A DNA stretch of 64,000 bases, taken from assembly GCA_024138025.1 (NCBI GenBank), contig JAMXBD010000095.1, forward strand, positions 62,001 to 126,000, in the 5' to 3' direction. The position numbers and the translations under genes are program-made. Source of the DNA: Combretum micranthum (lineage: Eukaryota > Streptophyta > Magnoliopsida > Myrtales > Combretaceae). The notes under the pieces are model-generated. The model saw only the letters and a program-made list of their open reading frames with translations, did not search any database and had not been told where the DNA came from. Shown piece by piece: positions 36,066 through 48,349 of the stretch; position 1 is the first letter of the stretch, and each line of letters opens with the position of its first letter.

Positions 36066-37815
36066 ATGGCTTCTGATACACTAGGATTCTTGGAGGGTCG
36101 GGCTATAAATAGGCCATTGCTTCTTAGTGGGGGTAATTACCCTTATTAGAAGTGTAGAATGAATATATTTTTGAAAGCTCAACATAGATTAATATAGAGA
36201 GTAGTTGAAAATGGACCTTTTACAATTGAAAATAAAAACGAAGATCAATATTTAGAAGATGATTGGAAAAAACTGGATTATAATGAAGCTGTCATAAATA
36301 TTCTTCATTGTGGATTGAATGAAAGTGATTTCAATAGAGTTTGTACTTGTAAATCTGCTAAAGAAATCTAAGATAAACTTGAAGTAACTTATGAAGGAAC
36401 TTCAAGAATCAAAGATACTAAAATAAGCTTGTTGGTTAATTTGAAAGTTTTAAGATACTGCCTAGCGAAACAATTGATCAAATGAATGATAGGTTCATTA
36501 ATATCATTAATCTTTTGAGTGTTTTGAGTATGAGTTTCACTAATGTTGAAATGAATTCGAAATTGCTCAGATCATTGCCAAAGGAATGGGAAGTAAAACG
36601 GACAATAATAGAGGAAGCCAGAGATCTTAGCATATTAACAAAAGAAGAGCTTCTTGGTGTACTCAAGACTCATGAGCTCATCAAGAATCAAAGTGAAGAA
36701 TCCCAAAAGAAGGCTATTGCTCTGAAGGCAACCAATGATGATTCAGATAAGGAGGAGATAAACGAAGATGTTGTGTTGTTTGCAAAGAATTTCAACAAAT
36801 TTATGAAGGCTGGCATCTCCTCAAAGTTTAGAAAGGAAAGGAAGGATGTTGTGTGCTGTAAGTGCCAGAAACTAGGACACATCCAACCAAACTGCCCTCT
36901 CTTCAAGAAAGCATAAAAAAGATCCAATTGGGAAGCACTTATTGATACTTGGAGTGATGAAGAGTCATCAGATTCTGATGAAGAAGAGTTATGCTTCATG
37001 GCAATCCATGATGAGGTAAACAATCCTTCAACTTCTTGCTCTAATGATGAATTCCTTGACATGTGTAAAAAGTTTAAAAAATCTGAAGAAGATAATAAAC
37101 AACTTACAAAACTGATGCAAAATGCTTTAGTTAGATTAAAAGAGTTTCAAGATGAAATTAATGAGCTTCAAACTGAAAATGAAGAAAAAGACGAAATAAT
37201 AACATCTCTAAGTTCTGAAAAAGGCAGCTTGCATGAAAACCTTAGGAGTATGAATCTGAAAATTAATGAAATTAGAAATAAAAATAAGAAACTAAAAACA
37301 GAAAATAAAATTCTGGTTAAATAGAATGATAAATTAAAAATTGAAAATGATCTTTTAGATTTAGAAATTAAAACTATAAAAGATGATAATAAACCTGCAT
37401 CTACTAGCAACAACTTCAATACTAATGAACTTCTGAAAGAGCTAGATGAGCTAAGAACAGAAAATATAAATATGAAATCTAGCTTAGATGATTTGAAAGC
37501 TAGCATAGCTAAATTCACACAATGAGAGAAAAATTTAAATAATCTTCTTGGTGAGCAAAACTTTGATCCTAACAAATATGGAATTGGCTATGATAAGCAC
37601 ATGAATTATAAGTCTCATAAGACTCAGTTTGTAAAAGCCACTTATGGAATTTGTAATTATTATGGCAAGTCTGGCCATATAGCACACAAGTGTGCAATGA
37701 GGAAGGCTTTGCTCTTGGGTTATAAAAGCAAGTATGTTTGGGTAGCTAAAAAAGAAGTTTTATCTGTTTCTAACCCAAGAGGACCCAAACAGAAATGGGT
37801 ACCAAAGAAATAATA
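36066..37815 (+). pseudogene. Copia-2 gag with two zinc knuckles
   Basis: Starts MASDTLGFLEGRA at 36066. A UBN2-type gag domain follows (AKEI-DKLEVTYEGTSRIKD, about 36358-36418; LRSLPKEWE, about 36568). The first CCHC knuckle (CCKCQKLGHIQPNC) is at about 36853-36895, then an acidic stretch. A long predicted coiled coil follows (37060-37530, many E/K/L heptads). The second knuckle, CNYYGKSGHIAHKC, is at about 37642-37683, and there the second Cys of the CX2C pair reads Tyr. The end WVPKK is at 37797-37811. Stops at several sites, including 36913 and 37321, break the frame. Role: particle formation and RNA packaging. Confidence 0.82.
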
Positions 37816-37849
37816 ACTTGCTTTGTAGGGATCCTCAAGTGGCAACAAT

Positions 37850-40800
37850 AAAAGGTACTTTGACAGTGTATGCTCTAGGCATATGAACATAGTTGAATCC
37901 AAATTTTCAAAGTTGGACTTGATGGATTAAGGGAGTGTTACCTTTGGTAATAATAGAAAATCAACTGTTTTTGGTAAATGTAGCATTATCCTTAATAAAT
38001 ATCTTGTTTTTAATAATGTATTGTTGGTAGATAATCTAAAACATAATCTGTTTAGTATAAGTCAACTTTGTGATAATGGTTTTAAAGTAACATTTTATGC
38101 CAAAAGATGTACTATAGAAAGAATTGATAATAACCAAGTATGCTTTGAAGGATATAGGCATAAAAATATTTACAAAATTAATTTAGATGATTTTAAATCA
38201 TCAAGTCAAACATGTTTATATTCTCAAAATGATAATAGTTGGTTATGGCATAGAAAATTAGGACATGCTAACATGAAATTAATTTCAAAACTTGCAAAGA
38301 AAAATTTTGTCAAAAGTTTACCAAGTTTAAATTTTCAAAATGACAAGATTTGTCAAGCATGTTAACAAGGAAAGCAAACTAAGACTTCTTTTAAGGCTAA
38401 GGATGCAGTTTCCACTTCTAGGCCATTGCAACTGTTACATATGGATCTTTTTGGTCCTACTCAAACTATGAGTTTAGGAGGGAAAAGGTACACTTTGGTT
38501 ATTATTGATGACTTCTCTAGATTTTCATGGACTTTCTTTCTTACCTCTAAAGAGGAAACCACTTATGTCTTTTTTAAATTTTGCAAGAAAGTCTAAAATG
38601 AAAAAGGTCTTGATATAGCTTCAATAAGAAGTGATAATGGGGGAGAGTTTGAAAATCTTGAAATAAATAATTTTTGTGAAAAATATGGTATTGAACACAC
38701 TTTTTCAACACCTAGAACCCCATAACAGAATGTAACCGAAAGAAAGAATAGAACTTTAATAGAAATGGCTAGAACCATGTTGTGTGAAAATAATTTGCCA
38801 AAATATTTTTGGGCCGAAGCTGTAAATACTGCTTGCTATATTTCAAACAAAATTTTTATTAGACCAATCATAAAGAAAACCCCCTAAGAGATATGGAAAG
38901 GAAAAAGACCAAACATTTCTTATTTCCATCCCTTTGGCACAAAGTATTATATCTTAATAAATGGAAAAGAATATCTAGGAAAATTTGATGCTAAATCTGA
39001 TATAGGAATCTTTCTAGGATATGTTTCATCTAATAAAGCATATAGGGTATATAATAAAAGAACTTATGCTGTAGAAGAATCTATACGTGTTATTTTTTAT
39101 GATGGTTTGACTCCTATAAATGTTAATAATGATGTTAATAATGTTTGTGATAGAATAAATGATCTTTTATGTTTTGATGTTGAACATTCTAGTACTATTT
39201 CTGCTGTTGAAAAATCTGCTGCTGTTGATGATGTGCATGAGCATGTTAGTAATCTACCTAAGGAATGGAAATATGTAGTTCACATCCAAAAGACTTAATA
39301 ATAGGTGAATCTTCAAATAGGGTACAAACTAGATCATCTCTTAAAAGTACAACCAATCTTCTATCAAAACTTGAACCTAAAACCTTGGAAGAAGCTTTAG
39401 AAGATGAGTTTTTAATTCAAGCCATGCAAGAAGAACTAAACCAATTCACTAGAAGTGAGGTTTAGAATCTTGTTGCAAGGCCTGAAAATAAAATTGTCAT
39501 AGGAACAAAATGGGTTTTTAGAAATAAAATGGATGAATCTAGAATAGTAACTAGGAGCAAAGCTAGTTAGTTGCAAAGGTTATACACAAGAAAAGGGGAT
39601 AGACTTTGATGAGACTTTTGCCCCGGTTGCAAGACTAGAATCTATAAGAATGCTTTTGGCATATGCTGCTCACAAAGATTTTATCCTTTATCAAATGGAT
39701 GTGAAAAGTGCTTTTCTAAATGGTTTCATAAAAGAAGAGGTCTATGTCGAGCAACCACCGAGTTTTGAAAATAATGAATTTCTCAATTATGTTTTTAAAT
39801 TGAACAAAGCTTTTTATGGTCTCAAGCAAGCTCCTAGAGCTTGGAATGAAAGACTTAGTAGCTTTTTGATAAATAATGGATTTTAAGAGGAAAAATTGAT
39901 ACAACTCTTTTTATCAAAAATCACAATTTTGATACGTTAATCGTACAAATTTATGTAGATGACATTGTGTTTTGTACTAATAATTCTTTACTTATAAAAG
40001 TTTTTGTTGAGTCCATGTAAAAAGAATTTGAAATGAGTATGATGGGAGAACTCACTTATTTTTTTAGGCTGCAAATTAAGCAATCAGAATCTAGAACTTT
40101 TATTAATCAATCCAAATACACTAAAGATTTGTTAAAAAGTTTTAAAATGGATAGTTGTAAGTCTAAACCTACACCTATGAGCACTAGTGTAAAACTAGAC
40201 AAATATGAAAAAGCTAAAAATATTTGTGAAAAGATGTATAGATGCATGATAGGAAGTTTGTTATATTTAACAGCTTCTATACCTGATATCATGTTTTCTG
40301 CATGTGTATGTGCACTATTTCACTCTTGCCAAAAAGAATCTCACTTGGATGCAATCAAACGCATCTTCAAGTACCTTATGGGCACTATTGAAATTGGCTT
40401 GTGGTATTCCAAACATACTTCTTTTGAACTTGTTGAGTACTCTGATGCTGACTTTGCAGGTAGCAAAGTAGATCGGAAAAGCATAAGTGGTATATGTCAT
40501 TTTCTTGGTAATGTTTTAATATCTTTGCACTCAAAGAAGCAAATTCTATTGCATTATCAACTGCTGAAGCCGAATATATAGTTGTTGGCAGTCGTTGTGC
40601 ACAAATTTTATGGACGAAACAAACTTTGTTAAACTTTGGTTTAAAATTTGAAAGTGTATCAATTCATTGAGATAATACAAGTGCTATAAATTTGACGATA
40701 AATCCCATTCAACACTCAAGAACTAAGCATATTGAGATTAGACATCATTTCATTCATGATCATGTTCTAAATAAGGATATTTGCTTGGAATTTATTGATA

Positions 40801-40850
40801 CAAACCATAAGCTTGTTGATATTTTACTAAACTCTTGAATGAAGAACGGT
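37850..40850 (+). pseudogene. Copia-2 pol: protease, integrase, reverse transcriptase, RNase H
   Basis: Protease: YFDSVCSRHMN at about 37857, where the usual DSG reads DSV. Integrase: WLWHRKLGHANM (about 38240), HMDLFG, IRSDNGGEF and VTERKNR supply D, D and E (38438-38750). The segment before the E is one residue short and holds a TAA. Reverse transcriptase: FRNKMDES (about 39518), a one-base shift in the ARLVAKGY block near 39565, [12 protein letters not shown] intact (about 39692), [10 protein letters not shown] (about 39818) and YVDDIVF (about 39952). RNase H: EYSDADFAGSKVDRKS (about 40434-40482), with a shift near 40535. The domain order is Ty1/copia. Stops and shifts make it inactive, though motifs are better kept than in copia-1. 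Confidence 0.88.
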
Positions 40851-41382
40851 TTTGCACTTTAAGAGGAGAATTGGGCATGTTAAAGGTTGATGAGTGCTAA
40901 AATATTTTTGAACCAGGAACTTCCTTGAAAATATGATCTTAAGTCTCTTAGCTGATAAATATTGCAGACTTTAGACTAAAGTCTGCACTTGCACGCGTGC
41001 TTGTGCTTGTATGCCAATGTTTATCTTCTGTGATTTTCTATTGTTATGAAATTGTTTATACCCTTCTGTGCTTTGTTTTTAAAATATTTGTTCGAACCAA
41101 GAGGAGACACTTTTTTTAAAGAAAATTTCCTTTTCTCCGTCTCCGTTTTTCATAAAAGAGAGAGAGAGAGAGAAGCAAATTTTGTTTTAAAAAGGGGGAT
41201 AAATTTTTTTTGGAAAAGTGCTTTTGATAGGGGGAGAAAATTGATTTTGTTAATTTTTTTTTAAAAAGTATGTGTTCTTCTTTTCTTTATTTTTTTATAA
41301 GAAAGGAGGAGAAATATTTGCACAATTAAAAATTATTTTAAAATTGATTGTGCATATTTATTCTCATTAAAAAGAATGAGAT
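40851..41382 (+). other. Copia-2 3' noncoding part and polypurine tract
   Basis: No ORF of note; the frame at 41046-41264 includes a GA microsatellite (41157-41172). Purine-rich runs (GAAAGGAGGAGAAA, about 41301, and AAAAAGAATGAGA just before 41383) are candidate polypurine tracts. Confidence 0.5.
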
Positions 41383-43146
41383 TGTTGAACTTTATGTTTA
41401 CGAATGATTTTGATGAAAATAATTATTACACAATTAATTATTTAAATATCCTTAATTGTTTAAATACTTAATATATATATATATGCTTTGTATTTGTTCT
41501 ACTATTGTTTAAGTTTTAATAGAACAAAAAGTTGAAAAAAAGTCAAGACAAAGCTATCGAGCCCAGTCTAACAAAGGTAGAGGCACTATTCATTAGATAA
41601 AGATAAAAGACTAAGTTTTAGGCAAACCTTGTAAATTTAAGTATTGAAGTTTTGGGAAAAACTATAAAGTCAAGAGTTGGAGTTTTTGGCAAAATTGTAA
41701 AGTCAAAGGCTGTAGTTTTGAGCAAGATTTATAAAGTCAAGGGCCGAAGTTTAGGCCTCGACCTCAGACCTCGAGTTTAGAAAGTTTGCCCTCGGGCAAA
41801 ATTTATAAAGTTAAGGGCTGAAGTTTAGGCCTCGACCTCAGACCTTGACTTTAGAAAGTTTGCCCTTGGTATTTTTTTTTTAAAATAAAAAAAATAATTT
41901 TTTTTGGGCTCGACCTGTTCTTAAGAATGATAGTAAAGTTTTTTTAATTATTTATTATTTAATAATATAATAATATAAGTAAAAGGAAAAAAAAAAAAGA
42001 GCTGTTGGAATACATTTAATGCATGTGTTAGGCACATTTAATGCTCTTTCAATGCTTTTGAACTTTTACACATTATTAAATCTTTAAGTACATTAAACAA
42101 AAGTATGATTTGTCAGAAATTTTTTATAACGGGCAAATTTCTTATTAATAGCTATAATAGAATTTTTCTCTTCTCTTTGATATAGAATAAAAAATATACT
42201 AGAATTTTTAACCCGCAATAAAAACGAAAATAACGTTCTGTAATTTTTTTTTACTAGTGTTTTTGTTCTTGTTCTCGTTAATTTGTAAATTTTTTTAAGA
42301 GAACAATTAGTGCTTTGTTTCGAAATTTGCTGATACACTTTAAACGAGAGTTTTTTAGCACTGTTTAAGATTTACAAAAGTTGACTATCTGCTCATTTAA
42401 GGAGCTCAGTTTGTAAAATGAATTTGTAAAATTTCTAAAGTATTTTCTGTTACAAATCTGTTCAAGTAAGAACGTTTCTTTGTAAAAAAAATTTGTTTAT
42501 TTCCTTAAGAGCTTTTCAGTTTGTAAATCTGCTCATATAGGAGCTGTTTGTAAAAAGTTCTCAAATGAGGCATTTGTAAAAGAAGTCTCGTAGAGGCAAA
42601 GTTAAAAGTCATTCGTGGAAAGCAATGAGAAATCCTCAATGGGAGATATTTGAAGTCTAGTTTGGAGTTATCAGCATCGTCCTAATTACGATCAGGCAGG
42701 AAGTCCTTCGTAGAAGGCAAAGAGAAGTCTGGTCATGTGTTACTAGCGCAACACTTGATTTATCAAGTGAAAGTCCTTTGTGAAAGGCAATTGTAAAAGT
42801 CCTATTATGATAAGCTTTGTTATAATTCATCGTCTAAGAGGTGTATTGATTTTGGAATAATCAATATAGTGGTAAAGTCCTCTTTGAGGCATTTACACCG
42901 TGGAGAGTAGGTAGTGGGCCGAACTCCATGTTAAATCCTAGTGTTGATTCTCTTTATCTCTCTCTGTGCTTCTTTATCTGCTTATTTATTAATCAGTTTT
43001 AATTAGTTTATTCCGCTACATTTGTTTGTTTAAGATAACTCTTATCTTATCTTTGTTAATTAATCTAGTTTGATAAAACCAAAAAAAATTTATAATACTT
43101 AATTCATCCCCCCCTCTTAAGTATTTGTTGTGTATTATTTCTAACT
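41383..43146 (+). repeat. 3' LTR of copia-2
   Basis: 1764 bp from TGTTGAACTT. The last bases read CTAACT where the 5' copy has CTAACA. Directly followed by the AGAAA duplication and resumed Tekay-like pol. It includes the ~36-bp tandem array at 41635-41840. Confidence 0.9.
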
Positions 43147-43151
43147 AGAAA

Positions 43152-45165
43152 GGGGTAAAGTATCTTTAGGATGCAGACTGTGAGTATAGCTTCCAACAGT
43201 TGAAGGAAAAGCTAGTATCTACATCAGTTCTAGCCTTACCAGTAAGTGGTGAGGAGTATGCTATCTATAGCAATGCCTCTATACAAAGATTAGGTTGTTT
43301 GTTGATGTAGGGAAGCAGAGTGATGGCATATGCATCTAGACAGCTGAAGCCCTATGAAAGGAATTACCCTACACATGATCTAGAGCTAGCAGCAGTAGTT
43401 CATGCCTTGAAGTTGTGGAGGCATTATCTGTATGGAGAAAGATGTAAAGTATATACAAATCACAAAAGTTTGAAGTACATCTTTACCTAGATGAGGTTGA
43501 ATATGACGCAAAGGGGATGTTTGGAGCTGATAAAAGACTATGATGTGGACATTCAATATCATCCTGAAAAGGTGAATGTAGTAGCAGATGCCTTGAGTAG
43601 AAAGCGAGCGGAGAATCTTGCAGCTTTGACCACTTCCAAAATGGCATTTGATAGATGATATGAGAAAGCTTGAGATGGAGATAGTGACTAGATAAGTACG
43701 TGCAAGATTGGCAAACTTGCAGATTCTGTCTACTATTATAGAAAGGATCAAAGCATCACAAGTGGGTGATCCAAGAATACACGAGATAAGAAAGAATGGA
43801 AGTAGGTAGAGCAGCTGAATTTCATTTTGATGATGAAGGTGTCTTGAGATATAAAGGAAGATTATGTGTGCCAAAACAAGAAGAGCTTAAGAAGGAGTTA
43901 TTGAAAGAGGCACATTACTCTAGTTATTCTATCCATCTACGAGGCAACAAAATGTATAAGGATTTGAAGAAGTTATATTGGTGGAATAACATGAAGAAAG
44001 AGATTGCAGAGTATGTATCCAAGTACTATACTTATCAGTTGATTAATATTGACCACAGGAAACCAGCAGGTTGAAGCCTTTACCTATACCTCAGTGGAAG
44101 TGGGAGCACATAACAATTCGATTTTATTATTGCTCTACCTAAAACAGGAGAAAAGTTTGATTTGTATGGGTGATTGTAGACATGCTTACCAAGGTAGCCC
44201 ATTTTATAGCAACTAAAACTGGGTATATCATGGAATAGTTAACAAAGGTACATATCAAGGAGATAGTGAGGTTGCATGCTATACCAGTAACCATTGTATC
44301 AGATAGAGACATTAGATTTGTTAGGAGATTCTGGAAAAGTCTGCATAAAGCTTTGGGCACTAAAGTTGTTTTTAGTACTTCCTACCATCCTCAGACGGAC
44401 GGGCAATTTGAGCGAACCATCCAAATTTTAGAAGACATGTTTAGAGCATATGCTTTAGGCTTTAAAGATAGATGGGATTAGCACTTACCTTTGGTGGAGT
44501 TGACATATAACAACAGCTATCAAACATCGCTTGGGATGCCATCCTATGATGCCTTATATGATAGAAAGTGTAGGTCACCGATCCATTAGGATGAAGTAGG
44601 TGACAGACAGATTATGGGATGATATTGATAAGGTCAAAGCAATCAGGCAGAAGTTGCAAGCAACTTAGAGCTGTCAGAAGAGCTATGCAGATAAGAGGAG
44701 GAGACCTTTGGAATTTCAAGCGGGAGAACATACCTGCTTAAGATCTCACCAACTAAGGGTATTGTTAGATTTGGTTTGAGAGTCAAATTAAACCCCAAGT
44801 ATGTTGGACCCTATGAAATCCTGGAAAAGATAGGCATTGTGGCTTACAGATTAACTTTACCGGCTAGTTTGGAAGGAGTACACAACGTATTCCATGTATC
44901 GATGTTGAGAAAGTATGTAAAAGATCCTTAACAAATAGTAGCTCTGGAACCGTTAGAAGTGCAACTGAATCTCTCTACACTTGAAAGGCCAATGAGGATT
45001 GTTGACACCAAAGATCATATCTTAAGAAGGTGAGTGATCAAATATGTAAAGGTACAATAGACTAATCAATCCGAACGAGACGCTCCTTAAGAGTTAGAGG
45101 AGGAGATGAGGACAAAGTATCCTGAGCTTTTCAATGATTCAGGTAACTTCGAGGATGATAGTTTC
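43152..45165 (+). pseudogene. Tekay-like pol, second part: RNase H, integrase, chromodomain
   Basis: Resumes the frame cut at 34295. RNase H: YSNASIQRLGCLLM (about 43265), [15 protein letters not shown] (about 43376) and a [10 protein letters not shown] block (about 43457); two positions normally Asp read Asn. Then the DALSRK motif (about 43590). Integrase: an HHCC-type finger region (43905-44070) with the second C-x2-C altered, VSDRDIRF (about 44293), and HPQTDGQFERTIQ (about 44388) carrying the E; the first catalytic D region is disrupted near 44120. The C-terminal block with GPYEIL and [15 protein letters not shown] (about 44809-44925) leads into a chromodomain-like tail ending MRTKYPELF (about 45106-45132). 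This tail is the basis for the Tekay/Del assignment. Several frameshifts and stops. Confidence 0.85.
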
Positions 45166-45169
45166 TTTT

Positions 45170-45182
45170 GAGAGGGGAGAGA
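45170..45182 (+). other. Polypurine tract of Tekay-like element
   Basis: GAGAGGGGAGAGA lies directly before the 3' LTR start TGCAATATATAG. Confidence 0.8.
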
Positions 45183-47084
45183 TGCAATATATAGATAAAT
45201 GTTTTATAGAGAAGGGCAAAAGTGTCATTCCATTAAAAAATAAGAGAGTTTTATGATCCACCCTAATATGTAATTAAATGATTTGTTGTATGGCAGACAC
45301 ATAATTGAAGACGAGGAGTCGCAGCTCAATAGCCTTGCCTTCAACGTCACCGGCCTTACCTTCAATGCCGCCAGCCTTGCCTTCAACGCTGCCAGCATAA
45401 GTCCTGTACACCGTTGGCTATAGGCTAGCCTACATGGCCACATTTCTGCACTTTTGAGTTTTTGGCCGCCAGCCTTTCTCTTTAGGCCGCCAACCTTTTC
45501 TATTTGAAAAATTAAAAGATTTTACATGTTTTCTATATAACCTAGGCTTCCTCCTAATCATTCCTAGGTATTAGAAATCTCTCAAAACCTCTCTTCTAAT
45601 GATCCTTACAGCAAGGGAAATGAAGAATCAAGATCAAGGTTAGTTAATTATCATCAATTCTTTAGCAATCAAGGAGTGATCTATTCTTTAAGTCTTCTTT
45701 TGATTTTGGAAGGAGTTTTGCAGAAAAACATTAAGTTTTGTTCAAGAGTTAGTGTTATACAATCAGGGAAGGACAAGAATCAAAGAATAAGTAAGAATTA
45801 TCCTTTTATATTCTTTTGGTAATTTAAAAAGTGAAACCCTTTCTAATTTTTCTTTATCTTTTGATGGGAGTTCTAGTTTTTGAGGAGTTTTTGGAGAAAC
45901 CCTGATCTTTTGGAGATTTTGTAATTTTTATAATCAACGGAGAAAGGTGTATATGATTTTAAGATTTGTAATTCTTTTGGGTTTAGGGTTTAGATTATAG
46001 TATGATTTTGATATTATGATTACTTCTAGTGAAAATATATATTGAATGAAATTTGACGATTCAAGTGTTATTGGTGAAATTAAGGTTCTTGTTCCTGAAA
46101 CTATTTTAGATATGACCTTACCTTATTTGCTGCTTATGTTTGTAGGATTAGAAATTGTAAATTGACTAATTGCTATCTAGTTTTAAAAATTTATGTGCTA
46201 CTTGTCTGTGGCTGGGTCTAGTATATTGGGAGGATCATTGCTACTACAACGATGCCCTGATGATTTGTGTGTGGCATTGTCCTGAGTGGATTGTACACAA
46301 AAATGATTTCGGTATTCTAGGAGTGGTGCAAAAATGGTACCCAGGGTGTATGGGAGTTCCCAACACCAATATATGTATATATTACTATTTTCCATTCTAG
46401 TTGTTTTTATGTGTATATTACTATTTTCTATACTGGTTATTTTTATGTATATATTAATATTTTCCATACTAGTTGTTTTTACAACGTCATGAGTTACTCT
46501 AGGTTTAGGACTTGACTTCAAATAGTTCTAAACTGTGTTGTTTGTGGGCTAGTAAAAGATAATAAAACTTGTGTTTATTACATTTGTTGTTAAGTTGTAT
46601 GTGAGATTGTACATAATTGTTCATGTGCATGTATTTGTGGTATGGTGTACTGGGTTTTTGTGCTGATGTCTTTTTATTTTCAAGAACGATGATGATCTCA
46701 TAGTATTCAATTTTTTTAGATATGATGTTTATGTGGACTATAGGGAGGATGATAGTGGACCTGATTATCCTGATGATTTCTAGATATGCTTTGGATTAAG
46801 GGTAGCTATTTGAAGACCATATGAATTTTTATATTTCCTTTATAATTTCTGAAATTTTATGAGACTTTCTTTTTGATGTTTTAAGTTTAATTTGAGTTGG
46901 CTTTGCTTTATGCCAACAAAGTTATCCAGAAGTTTTATTATATGAAATATTTTAGATAGTTATCCTTTATGTGAGTAATTGATGATTATATTTCTATTTG
47001 TGATTGATAGATTAATAGCCTTAGCATACCTTATCTTGTAAGGATATGTGGCGGGTTATAATACCTTCAGATTAGGATGTTACA
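45183..47084 (+). repeat. 3' LTR of Tekay-like element
   Basis: 1902 bp from TGCAATATATAG to TTAGGATGTTACA, then TATAT. Aligns with 20170-20845 plus 31733-32842. It holds a 24-bp tandem array at 45330-45405 that is contracted in the 5' LTR. Confidence 0.88.
45330..45405 (+). repeat. 24-bp tandem repeat in Tekay-like 3' LTR
   Basis: Three units of the type CCTTGCCTTCAACG plus CCGCCAG. The 5' LTR keeps only one unit at about 20337-20362, so the array changed length after insertion. Confidence 0.7.
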
Positions 47085-48349
47085 TATATTTTTATTGCTT
47101 GTAAGAGTTTTCCATATAGTTAGGTTGTGGTGAATTTATTGATTGAATTTTTGCGGGCCATATTTTTTTTTTTTCATGTCCTTGTAAAAGTTTTATAAGT
47201 TGCAAGTAACGTTGATTGTATTATTTAATCACTAAGTAGTTCACTTTTAATACTATTTGCTATATTTAATATTAACATTTTTTAGTATTAAAATCCTTGA
47301 CTTAATATTTCTATTAGTTTGTCATGGAGTAATTAAGATTGCCATCATTTGTAAAAAACCAATCGTCAATCTAGTACCTAAACTTTGAAATGATCAATTT
47401 AATACTTAAAAGAATTTTTAATGCATACCAATAGTATTTCCTCCAAGTTCTTTTAGATATTAAATTGATCAATTTCAAAACTTTTTATGTACTAAATTGA
47501 TTTATTTCAAAGATCAGATACCAAATTGATCAATTTTAAAATTTAAGTATTTAATTACATATTTTGTTAAAGTTCAAGTACCATTCATGCATTATAACAA
47601 AGTAATATGATGACTCTATAGCAAAAAATAATTACACAAAAATAATCCTTAGAAAGAGATGAAAGAAACTACAATTGTGTAACTTGTAAGGTTAAAAACT
47701 AATAAGGGAAGAAGCACCGATGGTGATGCGATAATGAGATGAAAGTATACAACGGGAGAGAGTAAAAGTAAGGAACAAAAGAAAAAAAGGTATGATCATG
47801 ATAAATAAGTTGTGCTTTCGTTATCATCAATTTCACATTGATTTGGCACTGATGTGGAAGGAAATATAGATGGAGATTTAATTATTAATATATAGATCAT
47901 TTAAATCAGATAAAGTTGTAGATTGAGTTAACTAAAATACAAATAATTTAAACAAAATAGTAAAAATGCCAACAATACAGCTATACATCAAATAGCAGTT
48001 ACTTCTTATTTTTTTGGTTTATTTTATTACTCTTGTAAGACATGGAACAATAATGTCACTCATAGTACATACCTTTTTTATCAAAACCTATAGAACCCTA
48101 TTTTCTTTTGGGAAATTAAAAGAAAATAACGTAAAAAATAAGCTTCCAAAAAATTGTAATTCTTAAACAATTACAATGGGAGACTAGGAAATTAAATTGA
48201 TGTTAATAAAAAGCTATACAAGCACCAATAATCCCACAACATAAAGGGGAAAGAGAACCTGTAATTGGGCAAGGATATTATTGAAGAAATAAAAAGATTA
48301 GTTATAAAAACCTTTTTTGTGTTTTTGTTTATTTGTAAATTTATGATAT
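47085..48349. other. AT-rich spacer after the Tekay-like element
   Basis: The first ~80 bases include a segment (47115-47150) closely matching 20110-20145 on the other side of the element. At 47370-47580 there are repeated AAATTGATCAATTT words, common in plant repeat relics. No protein-coding signature. Confidence 0.4.

Larger units (their letters stand above)
34296..43146 (+). mobile_element. Copia-2: Ty1/copia element nested in Tekay-like pol
   Basis: An 8.85 kb element with LTRs 34296-36006 and 41383-43146, flanked by AGAAA at 34291-34295 and 43147-43151. The 5' LTR begins TGTCGAG and ends TTTCTAACA. It is followed by the primer site TGGTATCAGAGCC at 36009, gag, pol, and a short 3' noncoding part. 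Unlike copia-1 it has no extra ORF after RNase H. The two-knuckle Gag links it to copia-1. LTR copies differ visibly, by roughly one base in ten to twelve over the first 85 bases by eye, so it is not recent. Confidence 0.9.
20170..47084 (+). mobile_element. Tekay-like Ty3/gypsy chromovirus, split by two copia insertions
   Basis: The outer element of a nest. Its own sequence is 20170-20845, 31733-34295 and 43152-47084; the rest is copia-1 and copia-2. Parts in order are 5' LTR (split), primer site TGGTATTAGAGC at 32850, protease remnant, reverse transcriptase, RNase H, integrase with HHCC finger, a [15 protein letters not shown] block, a chromodomain-like tail, polypurine tract and 3' LTR. Gag and the protease active site are deleted, since only about 200 bases separate the primer site from the protease remnant. 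Many stops are present. Lineage is inferred from the integrase C-terminus, which strongly resembles Tekay/Del chromoviruses. Exact TATAT flanks support the boundaries. Confidence 0.85.

Noticed and set aside
36688..37575. Two long minus-strand frames of 124 and 135 codons
   Set aside because: They are antisense to the copia-2 gag coiled coil; the coding sense is clearly plus.
43386..43874. 162-codon minus-strand frame, among the longest single frames
   Set aside because: Antisense to the Tekay-like RNase H and integrase, which are recognisable on the plus strand.
33060..45165. Possible integrated plant pararetrovirus (reverse transcriptase plus protease)
   Set aside because: LTRs, target duplications, an integrase and a chromodomain-like tail identify a gypsy retrotransposon; no movement-protein signature was seen.
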